From the NCBI GenBank assembly GCA_041658605.1, contig JBAZZU010000007.1:14979-78978 (forward strand): a stretch of 64,000 bases of DNA, written 5' to 3'. Below, one piece after another: positions 43,148 to 50,933 of this stretch. The stretch comes from JBAZWE01 sp041658605 (lineage in GTDB: Bacteria > Actinomycetota > Thermoleophilia > BMS3ABIN01). The translations under genes were made by a program, and so were the position numbers. The notes under the pieces were generated by a model. It saw only the letters and a program-made list of their open reading frames with translations, did not search any database and was not told the DNA's origin. How positions within the stretch are numbered: the stretch's first letter is position 1; each line of letters opens with the position of its first letter.

Positions 43148-44013
43148 CAGGCCACCTCCAGCTGGATCTCGGAGAGAAGTTGGCTCGTCTTCTTCGCGCT
43201 GGCGACTCTGCCTGCGATCCGCACCATGCTCTTGCCGGACATCGCTATCTTTTCCAGAAGGTGATCGGTCAGATCGAGTGACTCGTTCTGCTCGAGCTTT
43301 TCTTCCACAGACCAGAGAAGCTTCGCGGCTGCCTCGAGCATCCGCTCGATCTCGTCCCGGGTCTCCTTCGCCATGACCTCACGCTCCGTGGGAGCCTCAA
43401 AGAACGCTGTCTGCTCCCTGGCCGCAAGGTACGAGGTGATGAAGTTGCTTACCTGATTGGCCTTCAGCTGGGCATCTCTGACCTTCCTGAAAATCATCTG
43501 CTGTTCTTCGAGATCCTCGAGCCTGGCGATTTCCCAGGCCAGGTACAGATTCACAGCGCCGAGCTTTACAGCTTCCTGCAACTGTTTTCCCAGGCGGGTC
43601 AGTTGCAAGTAGTACCTGATCTCGTTGGTCTTTTTTCCGAGCTTGGCCGCGATCTCCTTGATGTCCAAGCCGCTATTGAGCAGCGCCTTGTAACCGAACG
43701 CGGTCTCGATGGGATCCATGTCCTCGCGTTGAATGTTCTCGATGAGCGCGAGCTCAGCGACCTTCCGCTTGTTCACTTTCATGACGATCGCTTCAATCTG
43801 CTTGCGCCCGGCTATCTTGCAGGCCCGCCAACGCCGCTCGCCGGCCACAATCATGAACTGGGATCCTCGAGCGACCACTGAGACCGGCTGAATAAGTCCG
43901 TGCTCCGTGATCGAAGCGGCAAGCTCTTCGAGCTTTTCCTGGTTGAATGACTTCCTGGGCTGGTCCGGATTCGGTTGCACTGAGTCAATTGCCAGGAGGG
44001 CGACGCTGCTCAC
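43147..44013 (-). CDS. ParB/RepB/Spo0J family protein
   Basis: The 288-residue protein has the ParB N-terminal CTPase domain with GERRWRA (residues 58-64) and ENIQRED (92-98), a KorB-type helix-turn-helix (LDIKEIAAKLGKKTNEIRYYLQLTRL) and a helical C-terminal part. No ParA partner is present in the window, so plasmid-like partition is doubtful; phage ParB proteins often act as transcription regulators or nucleases. The start is GTG, overlapping the previous gene by four bases. Confidence 0.9.
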   Translation of the reverse strand: MSSVALLAIDSVQPNPDQPRKSFNQEKLEELAASITEHGLIQPVSVVARGSQFMIVAGERRWRACKIAGRKQIEAIVMKVNKRKVAELALIENIQREDMDPIETAFGYKALLNSGLDIKEIAAKLGKKTNEIRYYLQLTRLGKQLQEAVKLGAVNLYLAWEIARLEDLEEQQMIFRKVRDAQLKANQVSNFITSYLAAREQTAFFEAPTEREVMAKETRDEIERMLEAAAKLLWSVEEKLEQNESLDLTDHLLEKIAMSGKSMVRIAGRVASAKKTSQLLSEIQLEVA

Positions 44014-44249
44014 TGCTCACCCTTATTGCAAAAGCAGGGTGTAGGAGAGCCCCCGTTGGTATAGCCGCCGCATTCTTCGCAGATCTCGCGGCCGGCAGAT
44101 ACAATCACCTGTCCGCAGCAGTCGAATTGATCAACATCGCCAGTCGACCAATTCTCAAGCGCCCTCTGCTTTGCTTCGTCTGGATCCTTGGCATTGAGCC
44201 GAACCGAGGCTATGCCCTTTACTGGTACCTTCACAATAAATTCCCGCAT
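44010..44249 (-). CDS. Small phage protein with a C-terminal Cys cluster
   Basis: The 79-residue protein has a strand-rich N-terminal part (REFIVKVPVKGIASVRLNAKDPDEAKQRALENW) and a C-terminal cluster of Cys residues (CC, CEEC, CFC) that may bind zinc. The ATG is set directly against GGAGGTCGGTC, an 11-mer repeated near 45.1 kb. Function unknown. Confidence 0.65.
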   Translation of the reverse strand: MREFIVKVPVKGIASVRLNAKDPDEAKQRALENWSTGDVDQFDCCGQVIVSAGREICEECGGYTNGGSPTPCFCNKGEQ

Positions 44250-44269
44250 GACCGACCTCCGATTTTCTT

Positions 44270-44668
44270 TTATGTGTCTTTACCGACCTCGTAGTGGTAG
44301 TGGATTCTGGAAATATCCGCCGCTACTTCCGAGGGTTTTAGGTCGAGGTAGCGACAAAGATCGTAAATGACATCATCGAGCCTGTCGCCATCCAAGATTT
44401 CATCGAATCCAACTACTTGCGTTCGGATATAGTCTTGCAGGACTTCCCTTGTCACCGGTTTTTGATTGCCTTCTTTGTCCTGATAATTCATGGACTGGCA
44501 CCCACATTTTTTTAGCTCAGTGAGGATTTCCGAATACGCTGTGATCTTGCCGTTGAGATAATCGTCTGTTTCGGTGGCCTGATAAAGACGCCTGGCTTCG
44601 TTGATTTTTCCTGTGAAGTGCGCTTTGAGGCGTGTTTTGATCGCGCTGTCCAGTAAGTCGGTATTCAT
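44270..44668 (-). CDS. Phage protein of unknown function
   Basis: The 132-residue, mostly helical protein (KTRLKAHFTGKINEARRLY, KITAYSEILTELKKCG) overlaps its upstream neighbour by four bases. No family recognised. It belongs to the operon starting at the 45.1-kb promoter. Confidence 0.65.
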   Translation of the reverse strand: MNTDLLDSAIKTRLKAHFTGKINEARRLYQATETDDYLNGKITAYSEILTELKKCGCQSMNYQDKEGNQKPVTREVLQDYIRTQVVGFDEILDGDRLDDVIYDLCRYLDLKPSEVAADISRIHYHYEVGKDT

Positions 44669-45072
44669 GAAGCAACCTCCTCACCGATGCTCAGGCGATG
44701 CCCCTGCGCAAGAATGTTCGAAAGCCACTGATTCAGGAAAACATTCATTTCCCTCTTGGCCTTCGGATTGACAAAGCCCGGCTTTGGATAGACGACTCGA
44801 TAGCCGAAGCTGTCTTGATATGTCAGCGCCTCAGCCATCTTTCTTTCCGGATATATCCTTACTTCCATATCCGGGTCCGGCACCATGTCGCCGTTCTGCT
44901 TGTAGTAGTGGCTCAGCGCGATGGTTACCGATTCCTCGTCTCCGTAGAGCTTGTCTACGCCTAGATCCATGAAGCCATGAGCCTCAAGCTTCATGTAAGC
45001 TGGAATCTGATGTAGATCTCCGAGGAGCTTTTCCAGCTTTTTGTATATCACTTCTTCTCTGCTTGCCCGCAT
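44665..45072 (-). CDS. Phage protein of unknown function (DUF6908-like)
   Basis: The 135-residue protein opens REEVIYKKLEKLLGDL and has VTIALSHYYKQNGDMVPDPD then MEVRIYPERKMAEALTYQD, resembling the DUF6908-type proteins common on phages and plasmids. It is the first gene of the leftward operon, 38 bases downstream of the -10 box, with ribosome site GGAGGTCGGTC. Confidence 0.65.
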   Translation of the reverse strand: MRASREEVIYKKLEKLLGDLHQIPAYMKLEAHGFMDLGVDKLYGDEESVTIALSHYYKQNGDMVPDPDMEVRIYPERKMAEALTYQDSFGYRVVYPKPGFVNPKAKREMNVFLNQWLSNILAQGHRLSIGEEVAS

Positions 45073-45491
45073 CTTGACCGACCTCCTTGTTGATAATTGA
45101 ACTTGTTATTATCATACTACACGTGGTGGTCTATGTCAAGTAAAACACCTGCAAATTAAAGCATTTTGGGACGCCCGGAGGTCGGTCAGACTGAGACGCC
45201 CCAAACTTATATAAATTTCTCAAAAAATATTGTATAATTGACCGGAAGGTTTGCTATTTCATTTGACATTACAGTATAAGTGTGGTGACAAATCGCCTCT
45301 TTTCTGTTACACTTTCCCTCCTTAAACGCAAATGACCACCTCTTAGGGTGGCCGATTGACATATCTTTTTAATCCTTTGGTCTATTTGTGCCGAATTTAG
45401 GGCGCAGAAGACCGACGTCGGAGTCAATATAGCAGGTCGGTATCCCTGAAAGTGCATCACTTGCAAGAATTATTATTCCAGGAGGCGGTTT
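45073..45491. promoter_or_regulatory. Divergent control region between leftward operon and integrase
   Basis: The 419-bp AT-rich gap holds the minus-strand promoter annotated separately. It also has several copies of ACCGAC/GTCGGT: in GACCGACCTCC at 45076-45086, in its exact inverse GGAGGTCGGTC at 45177-45187, at 45411-45416 within the palindrome CCGACGTCGG (45412-45421), and at 45436-45441. A plus-strand TATAAT (45233-45238) could serve the integrase but lacks a good -35. This is the best place for the lysis-lysogeny switch. Confidence 0.55.
45091..45139 (-). promoter_or_regulatory. Near-consensus promoter with overlapping operator, leftward operon
   Basis: On the minus strand TTGACA (45139-45134) and TATGAT (45116-45111) are 17 bp apart, a near-perfect sigma-70 type promoter. 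A 7-bp inverted repeat TGATAAT (45091-45097) and ATTATCA (45108-45114) overlaps the -10 box and transcription start, a natural repressor site. The spacer also holds CACGTG. Confidence 0.8.
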
Positions 45492-46463
45492 TTGAGACCG
45501 AAGCCCACGCTCAGCGAGAAGAAGGTCGGCCACTACATCCTTGCCGATACTGGATCCGCGTCACCGAGCCTTCTCCATGACCCGATGGCCGCCTTCTTGC
45601 TCCGCTGCCAGGTAAAGGATCTCAGCTCTTCCACGCTCAGAAGCTATGATTACGTCCTTCGCAGCTTCGATAAGTTCCTGGGATTTTTGCCTCTCTCCGA
45701 TGTAACCCCTCTTGCAATAAGCCGCTATGTCCTTCATCTTAAGAAGGATCGCGGACTTAAACCTCCGAGTATAGGCGTCCATTACCGGACCCTGCACACT
45801 TTCTTTCAATATCTGGTCAAGGAGGGTTTCATGATTGAAAACCCGGTCACAAGCGATCTACATCAACCGAAGAAGCAAAAGCACTTCCCCTACTGCCTCG
45901 AGGAGTATCAGGTCAAGTCGATGCTTCACGCCAGCCTACAGCAGTGCTCGTCCTTCATGGGGCTTCGAAACCACGTAATGATTCTGACTTTCCTGGGATC
46001 GGGGCTCAGACTTGCGGAGCTCGTATCCCTCAACATGGAGTCCGTGGACATGCCCAACGGCCTCATGCGGGTGATTGGTAAGGGTGATAAGGAACGCGTG
46101 GTCTGTATGAGTGAGAAGCTCGAGCGGATCATGCCGCGGTACATCAACTGGAGGCTGTCATTACCGCCGGCTGATTCCAAGGACCCGCTCTTCGTCACCC
46201 GGAACGGCCGGATCAAGGCTCGTCACGTCGAAGCCATCGTTACTCGCCTGGGGGAGAGGTCCGGGATCTCCGGTGTCCGCTGCTCACCGCACACGCTCCG
46301 TCACACCTGCGCCACGATGCTGATAGCCGGGGGAGTGGATCCGTATGCGGTACAGGAGCTCCTGGGACACGAATCGCCAGAGACCACGAAGATCTATGTC
46401 CACATGACCGGAATCAGGCTGAAGGAAGCTTATCGCCGCGCCGACCCGCTCAGAATGTTCTAG
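45492..46463 (+). CDS. Phage integrase, tyrosine recombinase (XerC/D type)
   Basis: The 323-residue protein has a SAM-like core-binding domain (residues about 25-115) and the catalytic set: R173 in SGLRLAEL, Lys in GKGDKER (near 200), H267 and R270 in PHTLRHTC, His in LGHES and Tyr302 in TTKIYVHMTG. It should recombine attP with the tRNA-Thr gene. The best start is TTG 45492, six bases after GGAGG. It is 29 kb from attL and 11 kb from attR, and stands alone on the plus strand, ending tail-to-tail with the 46460 gene. Confidence 0.93.
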   Translation: MRPKPTLSEKKVGHYILADTGSASPSLLHDPMAAFLLRCQVKDLSSSTLRSYDYVLRSFDKFLGFLPLSDVTPLAISRYVLHLKKDRGLKPPSIGVHYRTLHTFFQYLVKEGFMIENPVTSDLHQPKKQKHFPYCLEEYQVKSMLHASLQQCSSFMGLRNHVMILTFLGSGLRLAELVSLNMESVDMPNGLMRVIGKGDKERVVCMSEKLERIMPRYINWRLSLPPADSKDPLFVTRNGRIKARHVEAIVTRLGERSGISGVRCSPHTLRHTCATMLIAGGVDPYAVQELLGHESPETTKIYVHMTGIRLKEAYRRADPLRMF

Positions 46464-46708
46464 CGAGGAGTGAACACATGCGTAAAGGTTCCATCTCCAT
46501 TGTCAGTCATCGAGTCTTCAAGGTTTGCGATTCCGAAGAACTCCATCACGGCCTGAGCAAGTTCGGGGTCTTCTCTCCAGTCTTGCGGCAAAACGATTGT
46601 GGAAAAATCGGCAATCAGTTGCCCGGCCATATTGCGCATTTCTTCGGCGGCTTCCTTCATCGCCCGAGCGCTGAGCTTCGTTTCTTTCCGATTTGAGAAA
46701 GTACTCAT
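46460..46708 (-). CDS. Phage protein of unknown function
   Basis: The 82-residue protein starts at ATG 46708, fixed by an ATGA overlap with the preceding gene. It is helical (KETKLSARAMKEAAEEMRNMAGQL) with an acidic middle and a short strand at the end (DGTFTHVFTPR). It converges on the integrase with a four-base overlap. No family recognised. Confidence 0.6.
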   Translation of the reverse strand: MSTFSNRKETKLSARAMKEAAEEMRNMAGQLIADFSTIVLPQDWREDPELAQAVMEFFGIANLEDSMTDNGDGTFTHVFTPR

Positions 46709-47175
46709 GATGCGAATTTTACTCCAGAAGCCCCGCGTCCGCCATTTTTCTTTTTCTCCCTGGCCAGTCTCGAGCATGCGCCGCAGATGATCCAGGGGCG
46801 ATATTTTTCCTTGCTCGCTGCGCCCGATTCGGGCAATAGGTTGTCCTGCCGGTCGCTCAAGAAGTTCTTGCCATCGGCTGCGAAGTTACGGATCCCCTTC
46901 TCGAACTCGAGCAGAAAATCAGCAACGACCTGGTCACCGCTACCGCCGGATCCATTCTGACCGGAGCTTCTGCCCGGGGTTTGGTTCTGCCAACCATTGC
47001 CGGCCACGTCCTCCAGATCCTCGAGCACAGCCGCCAGGTTTCTCAGGATTGAATAATTCCGATGCATCTCAAACTGGTTGAGTCTCGCTTTTAGGGATTT
47101 ATTTTCGTTCTTTAAATCATTGAGTTCCTGTTCTCGGAGAAGGGTGGGAGACAAACGTGCTTCATTCTTCGCCAT
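46705..47175 (-). CDS. Coiled-coil phage protein with C-terminal Cys pair
   Basis: The 156-residue protein starts at ATG 47175 behind GGAGGTGG. It has an N-terminal coiled coil (LREQELNDLKNENKSLKARL), a Gly/Ser linker and a basic C-terminus with an IICGACSRL Cys pair. Function unknown. Confidence 0.65.
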   Translation of the reverse strand: MAKNEARLSPTLLREQELNDLKNENKSLKARLNQFEMHRNYSILRNLAAVLEDLEDVAGNGWQNQTPGRSSGQNGSGGSGDQVVADFLLEFEKGIRNFAADGKNFLSDRQDNLLPESGAASKEKYRPWIICGACSRLAREKKKNGGRGASGVKFAS

Positions 47176-47217
47176 TGGCCACCTCCGTGAGCTGACTGTC
47201 AATTTTCATGCCGAGTT

Positions 47218-47820
47218 TCATCTTGCCCTCCAAAAGTAAGGTGGATGTCCGATCAAAAAAATCTTGTCCTGGTGCCGGCGCCGCGTGACACGGCCCACGT
47301 ACATCAATTTAACCAACCGCTGGTAAGTGGTCCGATAAGGGATACCGAGCTCCTGGGCGATCTGCTCAGCGGTAGCCTCATTAAACTCATTGAGCGCCTG
47401 GTATGTTTCTTCCTGGACAATCTCACGCGGTCCATACTGGCCGTGGCTCCTTCGGATCCGCTCCGGCTTTTTACCGTGATGGCAGCGGTCACAGATATCC
47501 TCGCCATCGGCATTTTGGTATGGATCGTCATTCCATACCCCGAGCGGGTTGCCACAGTCAGCGCAACGTTTCTTTATCGCTTGGTCGCTCATCGCGATAT
47601 TTCCCCTTTCTTCCAGCCATTTTTCTATCTTGTCCAGTAGTGGGATGAACGGCGCTGCTAATACTTCACCAAGGTCTTTCCATGCGCGGATAAAGTGCGG
47701 TACGTAGCTGTGGTCACAAGCCGGCAACTCCGCCCAGCGGTCATCGGAATGTCTGCATCGAACCGGGCAGGTTTCATGCCAACAGTACTTGCAATCGCCA
47801 CAGGTGCGGATGTCGGTCAT
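47218..47820 (-). CDS. Zinc-finger and winged-helix DNA-binding protein
   Basis: The 200-residue protein has a Cys-rich N-terminus (CGDCKYCWHETCPVRC), a second zinc ribbon (CADCGNPLG...CDRCHHG, residues about 86-115) and a C-terminal winged helix (EATAEQIAQELGIPYRTTYQRLVKLMYVGRV). It is probably a phage transcription regulator. It lies in the early leftward gene set between the DUF1376 protein and the coiled-coil gene. Confidence 0.72.
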   Translation of the reverse strand: MTDIRTCGDCKYCWHETCPVRCRHSDDRWAELPACDHSYVPHFIRAWKDLGEVLAAPFIPLLDKIEKWLEERGNIAMSDQAIKKRCADCGNPLGVWNDDPYQNADGEDICDRCHHGKKPERIRRSHGQYGPREIVQEETYQALNEFNEATAEQIAQELGIPYRTTYQRLVKLMYVGRVTRRRHQDKIFLIGHPPYFWRAR

Positions 47821-47824
47821 GCTG

Positions 47825-48187
47825 CTACCCCTTTCTGTTTATTTTGTTTTGCTGCCACTTCGCTCGCTGTACATCCACCGCGGATCGGTCCAGGCACTCA
47901 AAGTCGAGCGCCCGATAAACGGTCTCCCCAAGCCTTTCGTAATGCGTGACAAGCCCGTATGATCTGAGCCTGGTGAGCATCCGCGCAGTTGCGCACCGGC
48001 TGCGGCCAAGGAAATCTGAAAGCGTTTCAATGGTACCCCCCCCCAGGAAGTGGAGCTCCTCCCAAAGTTCACCGCTTCTGGTGCGGAGAAAACTGGCTGG
48101 CGCGTGGGTGCGGCCTCCGTCATGGCACAGAATCTCGATCATGCTTGCATGGGGTTCCGTGTCCACGCTGCTTGCAAGGGGTGTCAT
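47825..48187 (-). CDS. Winged-helix regulator with a G9 tract
   Basis: The 120-residue protein has a winged-helix segment (GTIETLSDFLGRSRCATARMLTRLRSYGLVTHYERLGETVYRAL). The codons for LGGGT contain nine consecutive G (48036-48044 on the plus strand read as C), a tract prone to slippage. A change of one base would cut the protein before its DNA-binding part. It is coupled to the next gene by overlap. Confidence 0.65.
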   Translation of the reverse strand: MTPLASSVDTEPHASMIEILCHDGGRTHAPASFLRTRSGELWEELHFLGGGTIETLSDFLGRSRCATARMLTRLRSYGLVTHYERLGETVYRALDFECLDRSAVDVQRAKWQQNKINRKG

Positions 48188-48393
48188 TTCAGATCAGCCC
48201 GTTCTCGCCAGCTCATGTCCCGCTTCACTGGCACCGGCACACAGACGCTCTCAGCGCAGAGCAAGCACTGGATTTCAACTAGCTCGCCGAACCTTTCACG
48301 GACGATCATCTCGCCATCGCAGTCCACCGGCCCGGAAGCGTATTTCACATCGGCGTGAGTTTCGATGCCCAGGTCTTCGAGGGTTGGCAGCAT
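48184..48393 (-). CDS. Small phage protein of unknown function
   Basis: The 69-residue protein is acidic in the N-terminal half and has a CLLC pair (QCLLCAESVCVPV) that may bind a metal. It overlaps genes on both sides by a few bases, which supports its reality. No family recognised. Confidence 0.6.
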   Translation of the reverse strand: MLPTLEDLGIETHADVKYASGPVDCDGEMIVRERFGELVEIQCLLCAESVCVPVPVKRDMSWRERADLK

Positions 48394-49088
48394 CAGATCA
48401 CGACCTCGTCGGTTTGCTGTTGCTTCCTGTTTTTTATCGCCCGGATGGCTTCAAGATTTTCTTCATGGCTGAGCTTCTCGGATTCTATCCGGGCTTCTTC
48501 AGCCTCCTGGGTTTTGCGGCGATCGATTGCGGCCTGCTTTTCGGCTTCGTATTTTTCCTTGCCGGATATTTGCCGTGGGGCATCGCCAGTCTGCCTCAAA
48601 CTTGTACCCGCGGATCGTAGCCGCCGGGTTGGCTTTTCTTCTTTAATTTCAAGTTCCCCCACTTGTGGGGGTAAGGGGGTAAGGTCTTTATGACCTCTGA
48701 CTTCTGACATAGCATCGTCCGGGCATAGCTCGGGCATATGCTCGGGCATTGCTCCTGCATCTGCGACCGCATCCCATTTAGCTTGAGCCGCCCGCCTCGC
48801 ATGTTCGCTCTTTTTACCTGCATATTGCAGTTCTTTTTCCATTCGCTTATTGATTAGAAAGCCGTCCGACTCTTCAAAAAATTCCATCAAAGTGGGAAAA
48901 TATTTGTTAAATTTAAATCGAGAAAGTTTGCAAATATTTTTCAATTTACTCGGGTCTTTTTTCAAAAATCCTTTACGCCAGTAGTGCATCAGGAGCAGAA
49001 GATAGGCTCCGTGTTCCTCCGTGGAGAGGTGGTCGGTATCGGACTGGTAGTCGCCTACAAAGAAACGGAAAAAGGGGAATTCAGCCAT
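48393..49088 (-). CDS. DUF1376-type phage replication protein
   Basis: Residues 1-90 match DUF1376 (FPFFRFFVGDYQSDTDHLSTEEHGAYLLLLMHYW, then FFEESDGFLINKRMEKEL), a domain common at the N-terminus of phage replication initiators or helicase-loading proteins. The rest is a charged coiled coil without a recognisable ATPase. It lies directly downstream of a gene that starts at two DnaA boxes, in keeping with a replication role. Confidence 0.8.
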   Translation of the reverse strand: MAEFPFFRFFVGDYQSDTDHLSTEEHGAYLLLLMHYWRKGFLKKDPSKLKNICKLSRFKFNKYFPTLMEFFEESDGFLINKRMEKELQYAGKKSEHARRAAQAKWDAVADAGAMPEHMPELCPDDAMSEVRGHKDLTPLPPQVGELEIKEEKPTRRLRSAGTSLRQTGDAPRQISGKEKYEAEKQAAIDRRKTQEAEEARIESEKLSHEENLEAIRAIKNRKQQQTDEVVI

Positions 49089-49623
49089 TTAGCACCTCCT
49101 TATCGAATAGCGACACTGGCTGCTCTGGCCTACGCCATCCAACTACATAGACGCCCGGCAATTTACAGACAGCCAGACACGCAGCATTGGCTTTTCCATA
49201 AGCGATCAACACTGAGGCCGCGCCTGGGTTCGGTCCAATGCTGCCGTCGTGCCGGTGGAAGCTCAACCGCCCCTTGAGGAATAGCAGAGCGTCGGCCCGG
49301 GACCATACGTGATCGAAGAATGTTTTCGTCTCGGTTCGTGCATAAATCAGCGCAATACCGTTACCGTGATCTGCGAGTCTTGCCAGCCACTTCCCGGTCT
49401 CATTGCCGTAGGGCGGGTTTAACCACACACGGCCTTCCCAGGGGCGCGACAACCCGTCATCCTCGATCGTGAAGTGGTGTGCAGCCGTTTCCCAAGGTCT
49501 TTTAACCGGCGCACACGGATCCAAGTCGAAAGGTCTTAGGGCGTCAATGATGGCTGGGGGTGTGAGCCACTCGTCTGTGCCGCCGCTGTGACTCGCAGGC
49601 TCGTGACTGGCCAAGCCGCTCAC
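49081..49623 (-). CDS. Phage N6-adenine DNA methyltransferase (Dam family)
   Basis: The 180-residue protein matches the phage Dam family (DNA_N-6-adenine_Mtase): DEWLTPPAIIDALRPFDLDPCAP, the catalytic VWLNPPYGNETGKWLARL, and AADALLFLKGRLSFHR-like strands. It methylates adenine at N6, probably against host restriction. The GTG start lies at the edge of the first DnaA box, so initiation at that site could influence its expression. Confidence 0.9.
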   Translation of the reverse strand: MSGLASHEPASHSGGTDEWLTPPAIIDALRPFDLDPCAPVKRPWETAAHHFTIEDDGLSRPWEGRVWLNPPYGNETGKWLARLADHGNGIALIYARTETKTFFDHVWSRADALLFLKGRLSFHRHDGSIGPNPGAASVLIAYGKANAACLAVCKLPGVYVVGWRRPEQPVSLFDKEVLNG

Positions 49624-49653
49624 TTATCCACACCCCCACAAAAGTTATCCACA
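49624..49653. promoter_or_regulatory. Two perfect DnaA boxes: candidate phage replication origin
   Basis: TTATCCACA occurs at 49624-49632 and 49645-49653, same orientation, 21 bp apart (two helical turns), next to an A7 run. No other copy was seen in the window. They lie in the only gap (49624-49735) between the two methyltransferase genes. Confidence 0.6.
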
Positions 49654-49735
49654 GCAAAAAAAGTGACGCCGAAGCGTCCTGTTGGTTGGGATTCCCGGTC
49701 CCGGTATGCGGTTGTGGTCGAGCAGAGGGTTAGGG

Positions 49736-50629
49736 TCACTCGTGTGCCTCCAAAAATGACAGCTGATCTTCCCTCTCGTCAATAGGCGCCGTCTTCGCCT
49801 TTTGAACCGGCGTGCTCCTGACGACACCAACTCGCCCGGTCTGAGCCTCTACCGCCTTCAGGAATCGTTTATAGTCCGCGAACCCGCCGTCTCGAAGGAT
49901 GGCAGCACACGCATCAACCACAGGCTGACCGTCTGGGGTGACCATGTCGATGATCCCGGGGACATTCTCGAAGATCATTGTCTTGGGTCGGATTTCACAG
50001 ACGAGGCGCATAAACTCGAAGACCAAACTGTTGCGAGGATCCATAACATTTCTGTGACCGGCCCGGCTGAATCCCTGGCAAGGCGGTCCGCCCACGATGC
50101 AGTCGAGTTCCTCCTGCTCCATTCCGATTGCGTCCAGAATCTCAGCGCCTGATATATGGCGCACATCCCCCATGAAAAAATGAGATACTCCGGGTTGCTC
50201 CGGGTAATGGTTGATCCAGCCGCTGCCGGCTACCGTGGGGGTGGCGAAACCATGCTTCGCGGCGTCTGGTGCAAGTGCCTTGTCGCGTTGATTGCGGTAC
50301 CGTTCCTTTGCTTTTTCTTCGCGCTCTAGATATTTATTGAACTTTTCCTTGTCTGATTCGTCGATGAAGTGAACATCATGTTGCCCCCAGCGGCACAAAT
50401 TGACCATGTAGGTTTCTGCCGCAGCGGAATCCCATTCAAGCGCGGCAACAACCTCAAACCCTCCCTGGATCATCCCGAGCGAGAAACCACCGCAGCCAGC
50501 AAACAGATCGATGCAGGTCGGCCGCCTCATTCGCTTAATCTCAGCAGTTGCCACGTCCTCAGAGACGAGCAGACCGCTTGGCATCTGGACTAGGCCGTCG
50601 TCTTCGAGGTTGAGGAGGCCGAAGGTCAA
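49736..50629 (-). CDS. C5-cytosine DNA methyltransferase, short form
   Basis: The 297-residue protein has motif I (DLFAGCGGFSLG, residues 41-52), motif IV with catalytic Cys184 (GGPPCQGFS) and motif VI (ENVPG, 221-225). After motif VI only 72 residues remain and there is no motif VIII (QxRxR), target-recognition domain, or motifs IX and X. A charged insertion (KFNKYLEREEKAKERYRNQR) lies between motifs. It is either a reduced family member that needs a partner or a truncated one. It is coupled to the gene before it by overlap. Confidence 0.85.
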   Translation of the reverse strand: MTFGLLNLEDDGLVQMPSGLLVSEDVATAEIKRMRRPTCIDLFAGCGGFSLGMIQGGFEVVAALEWDSAAAETYMVNLCRWGQHDVHFIDESDKEKFNKYLEREEKAKERYRNQRDKALAPDAAKHGFATPTVAGSGWINHYPEQPGVSHFFMGDVRHISGAEILDAIGMEQEELDCIVGGPPCQGFSRAGHRNVMDPRNSLVFEFMRLVCEIRPKTMIFENVPGIIDMVTPDGQPVVDACAAILRDGGFADYKRFLKAVEAQTGRVGVVRSTPVQKAKTAPIDEREDQLSFLEAHE

Positions 50630-50895
50630 GCCTGGCCCCCGTCCGCCTTCAGCGACCGCTTCGCGCGCAGCCCCCGGTATTGAACTACAACCATTCTTGC
50701 CGGTACGCGATGACTTAAGAAGTCGCCTTTATAAACTGCAAAATAGCCGACCACCGCCATCTCTCCAGGCTCCTCGTAATAGGCAATCCGTGTCGTACCA
50801 GTGCAGTCGTCCACCGAGAAATTTGAAGCGTCCTCGAAGCAAATAGATTGGATTGTCCGTTCGTCTTCTCGCATTTTTGGGATGTAGATATCCAT
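50626..50895 (-). CDS. Small phage protein of unknown function
   Basis: The 89-residue protein is strand-rich (TTRIAYYEEPGEMAVVGYFAVYKG) with a basic C-terminus (QYRGLRAKRSLKADGG). It overlaps the C5 methyltransferase start by four bases. A tiny 13-codon frame lies just upstream but is not supported. No family recognised. Confidence 0.6.
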   Translation of the reverse strand: MDIYIPKMREDERTIQSICFEDASNFSVDDCTGTTRIAYYEEPGEMAVVGYFAVYKGDFLSHRVPARMVVVQYRGLRAKRSLKADGGQA

Positions 50896-50933
50896 CTATC
50901 CCGTTGCCGGGTCTACGTTCTCAGGTACGCTGC

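Noticed and set aside
43147..44013. Plasmid-type ParAB partition system
   Set aside because: No ParA ATPase is encoded in the phage, so ParB more likely serves regulation or DNA modification.
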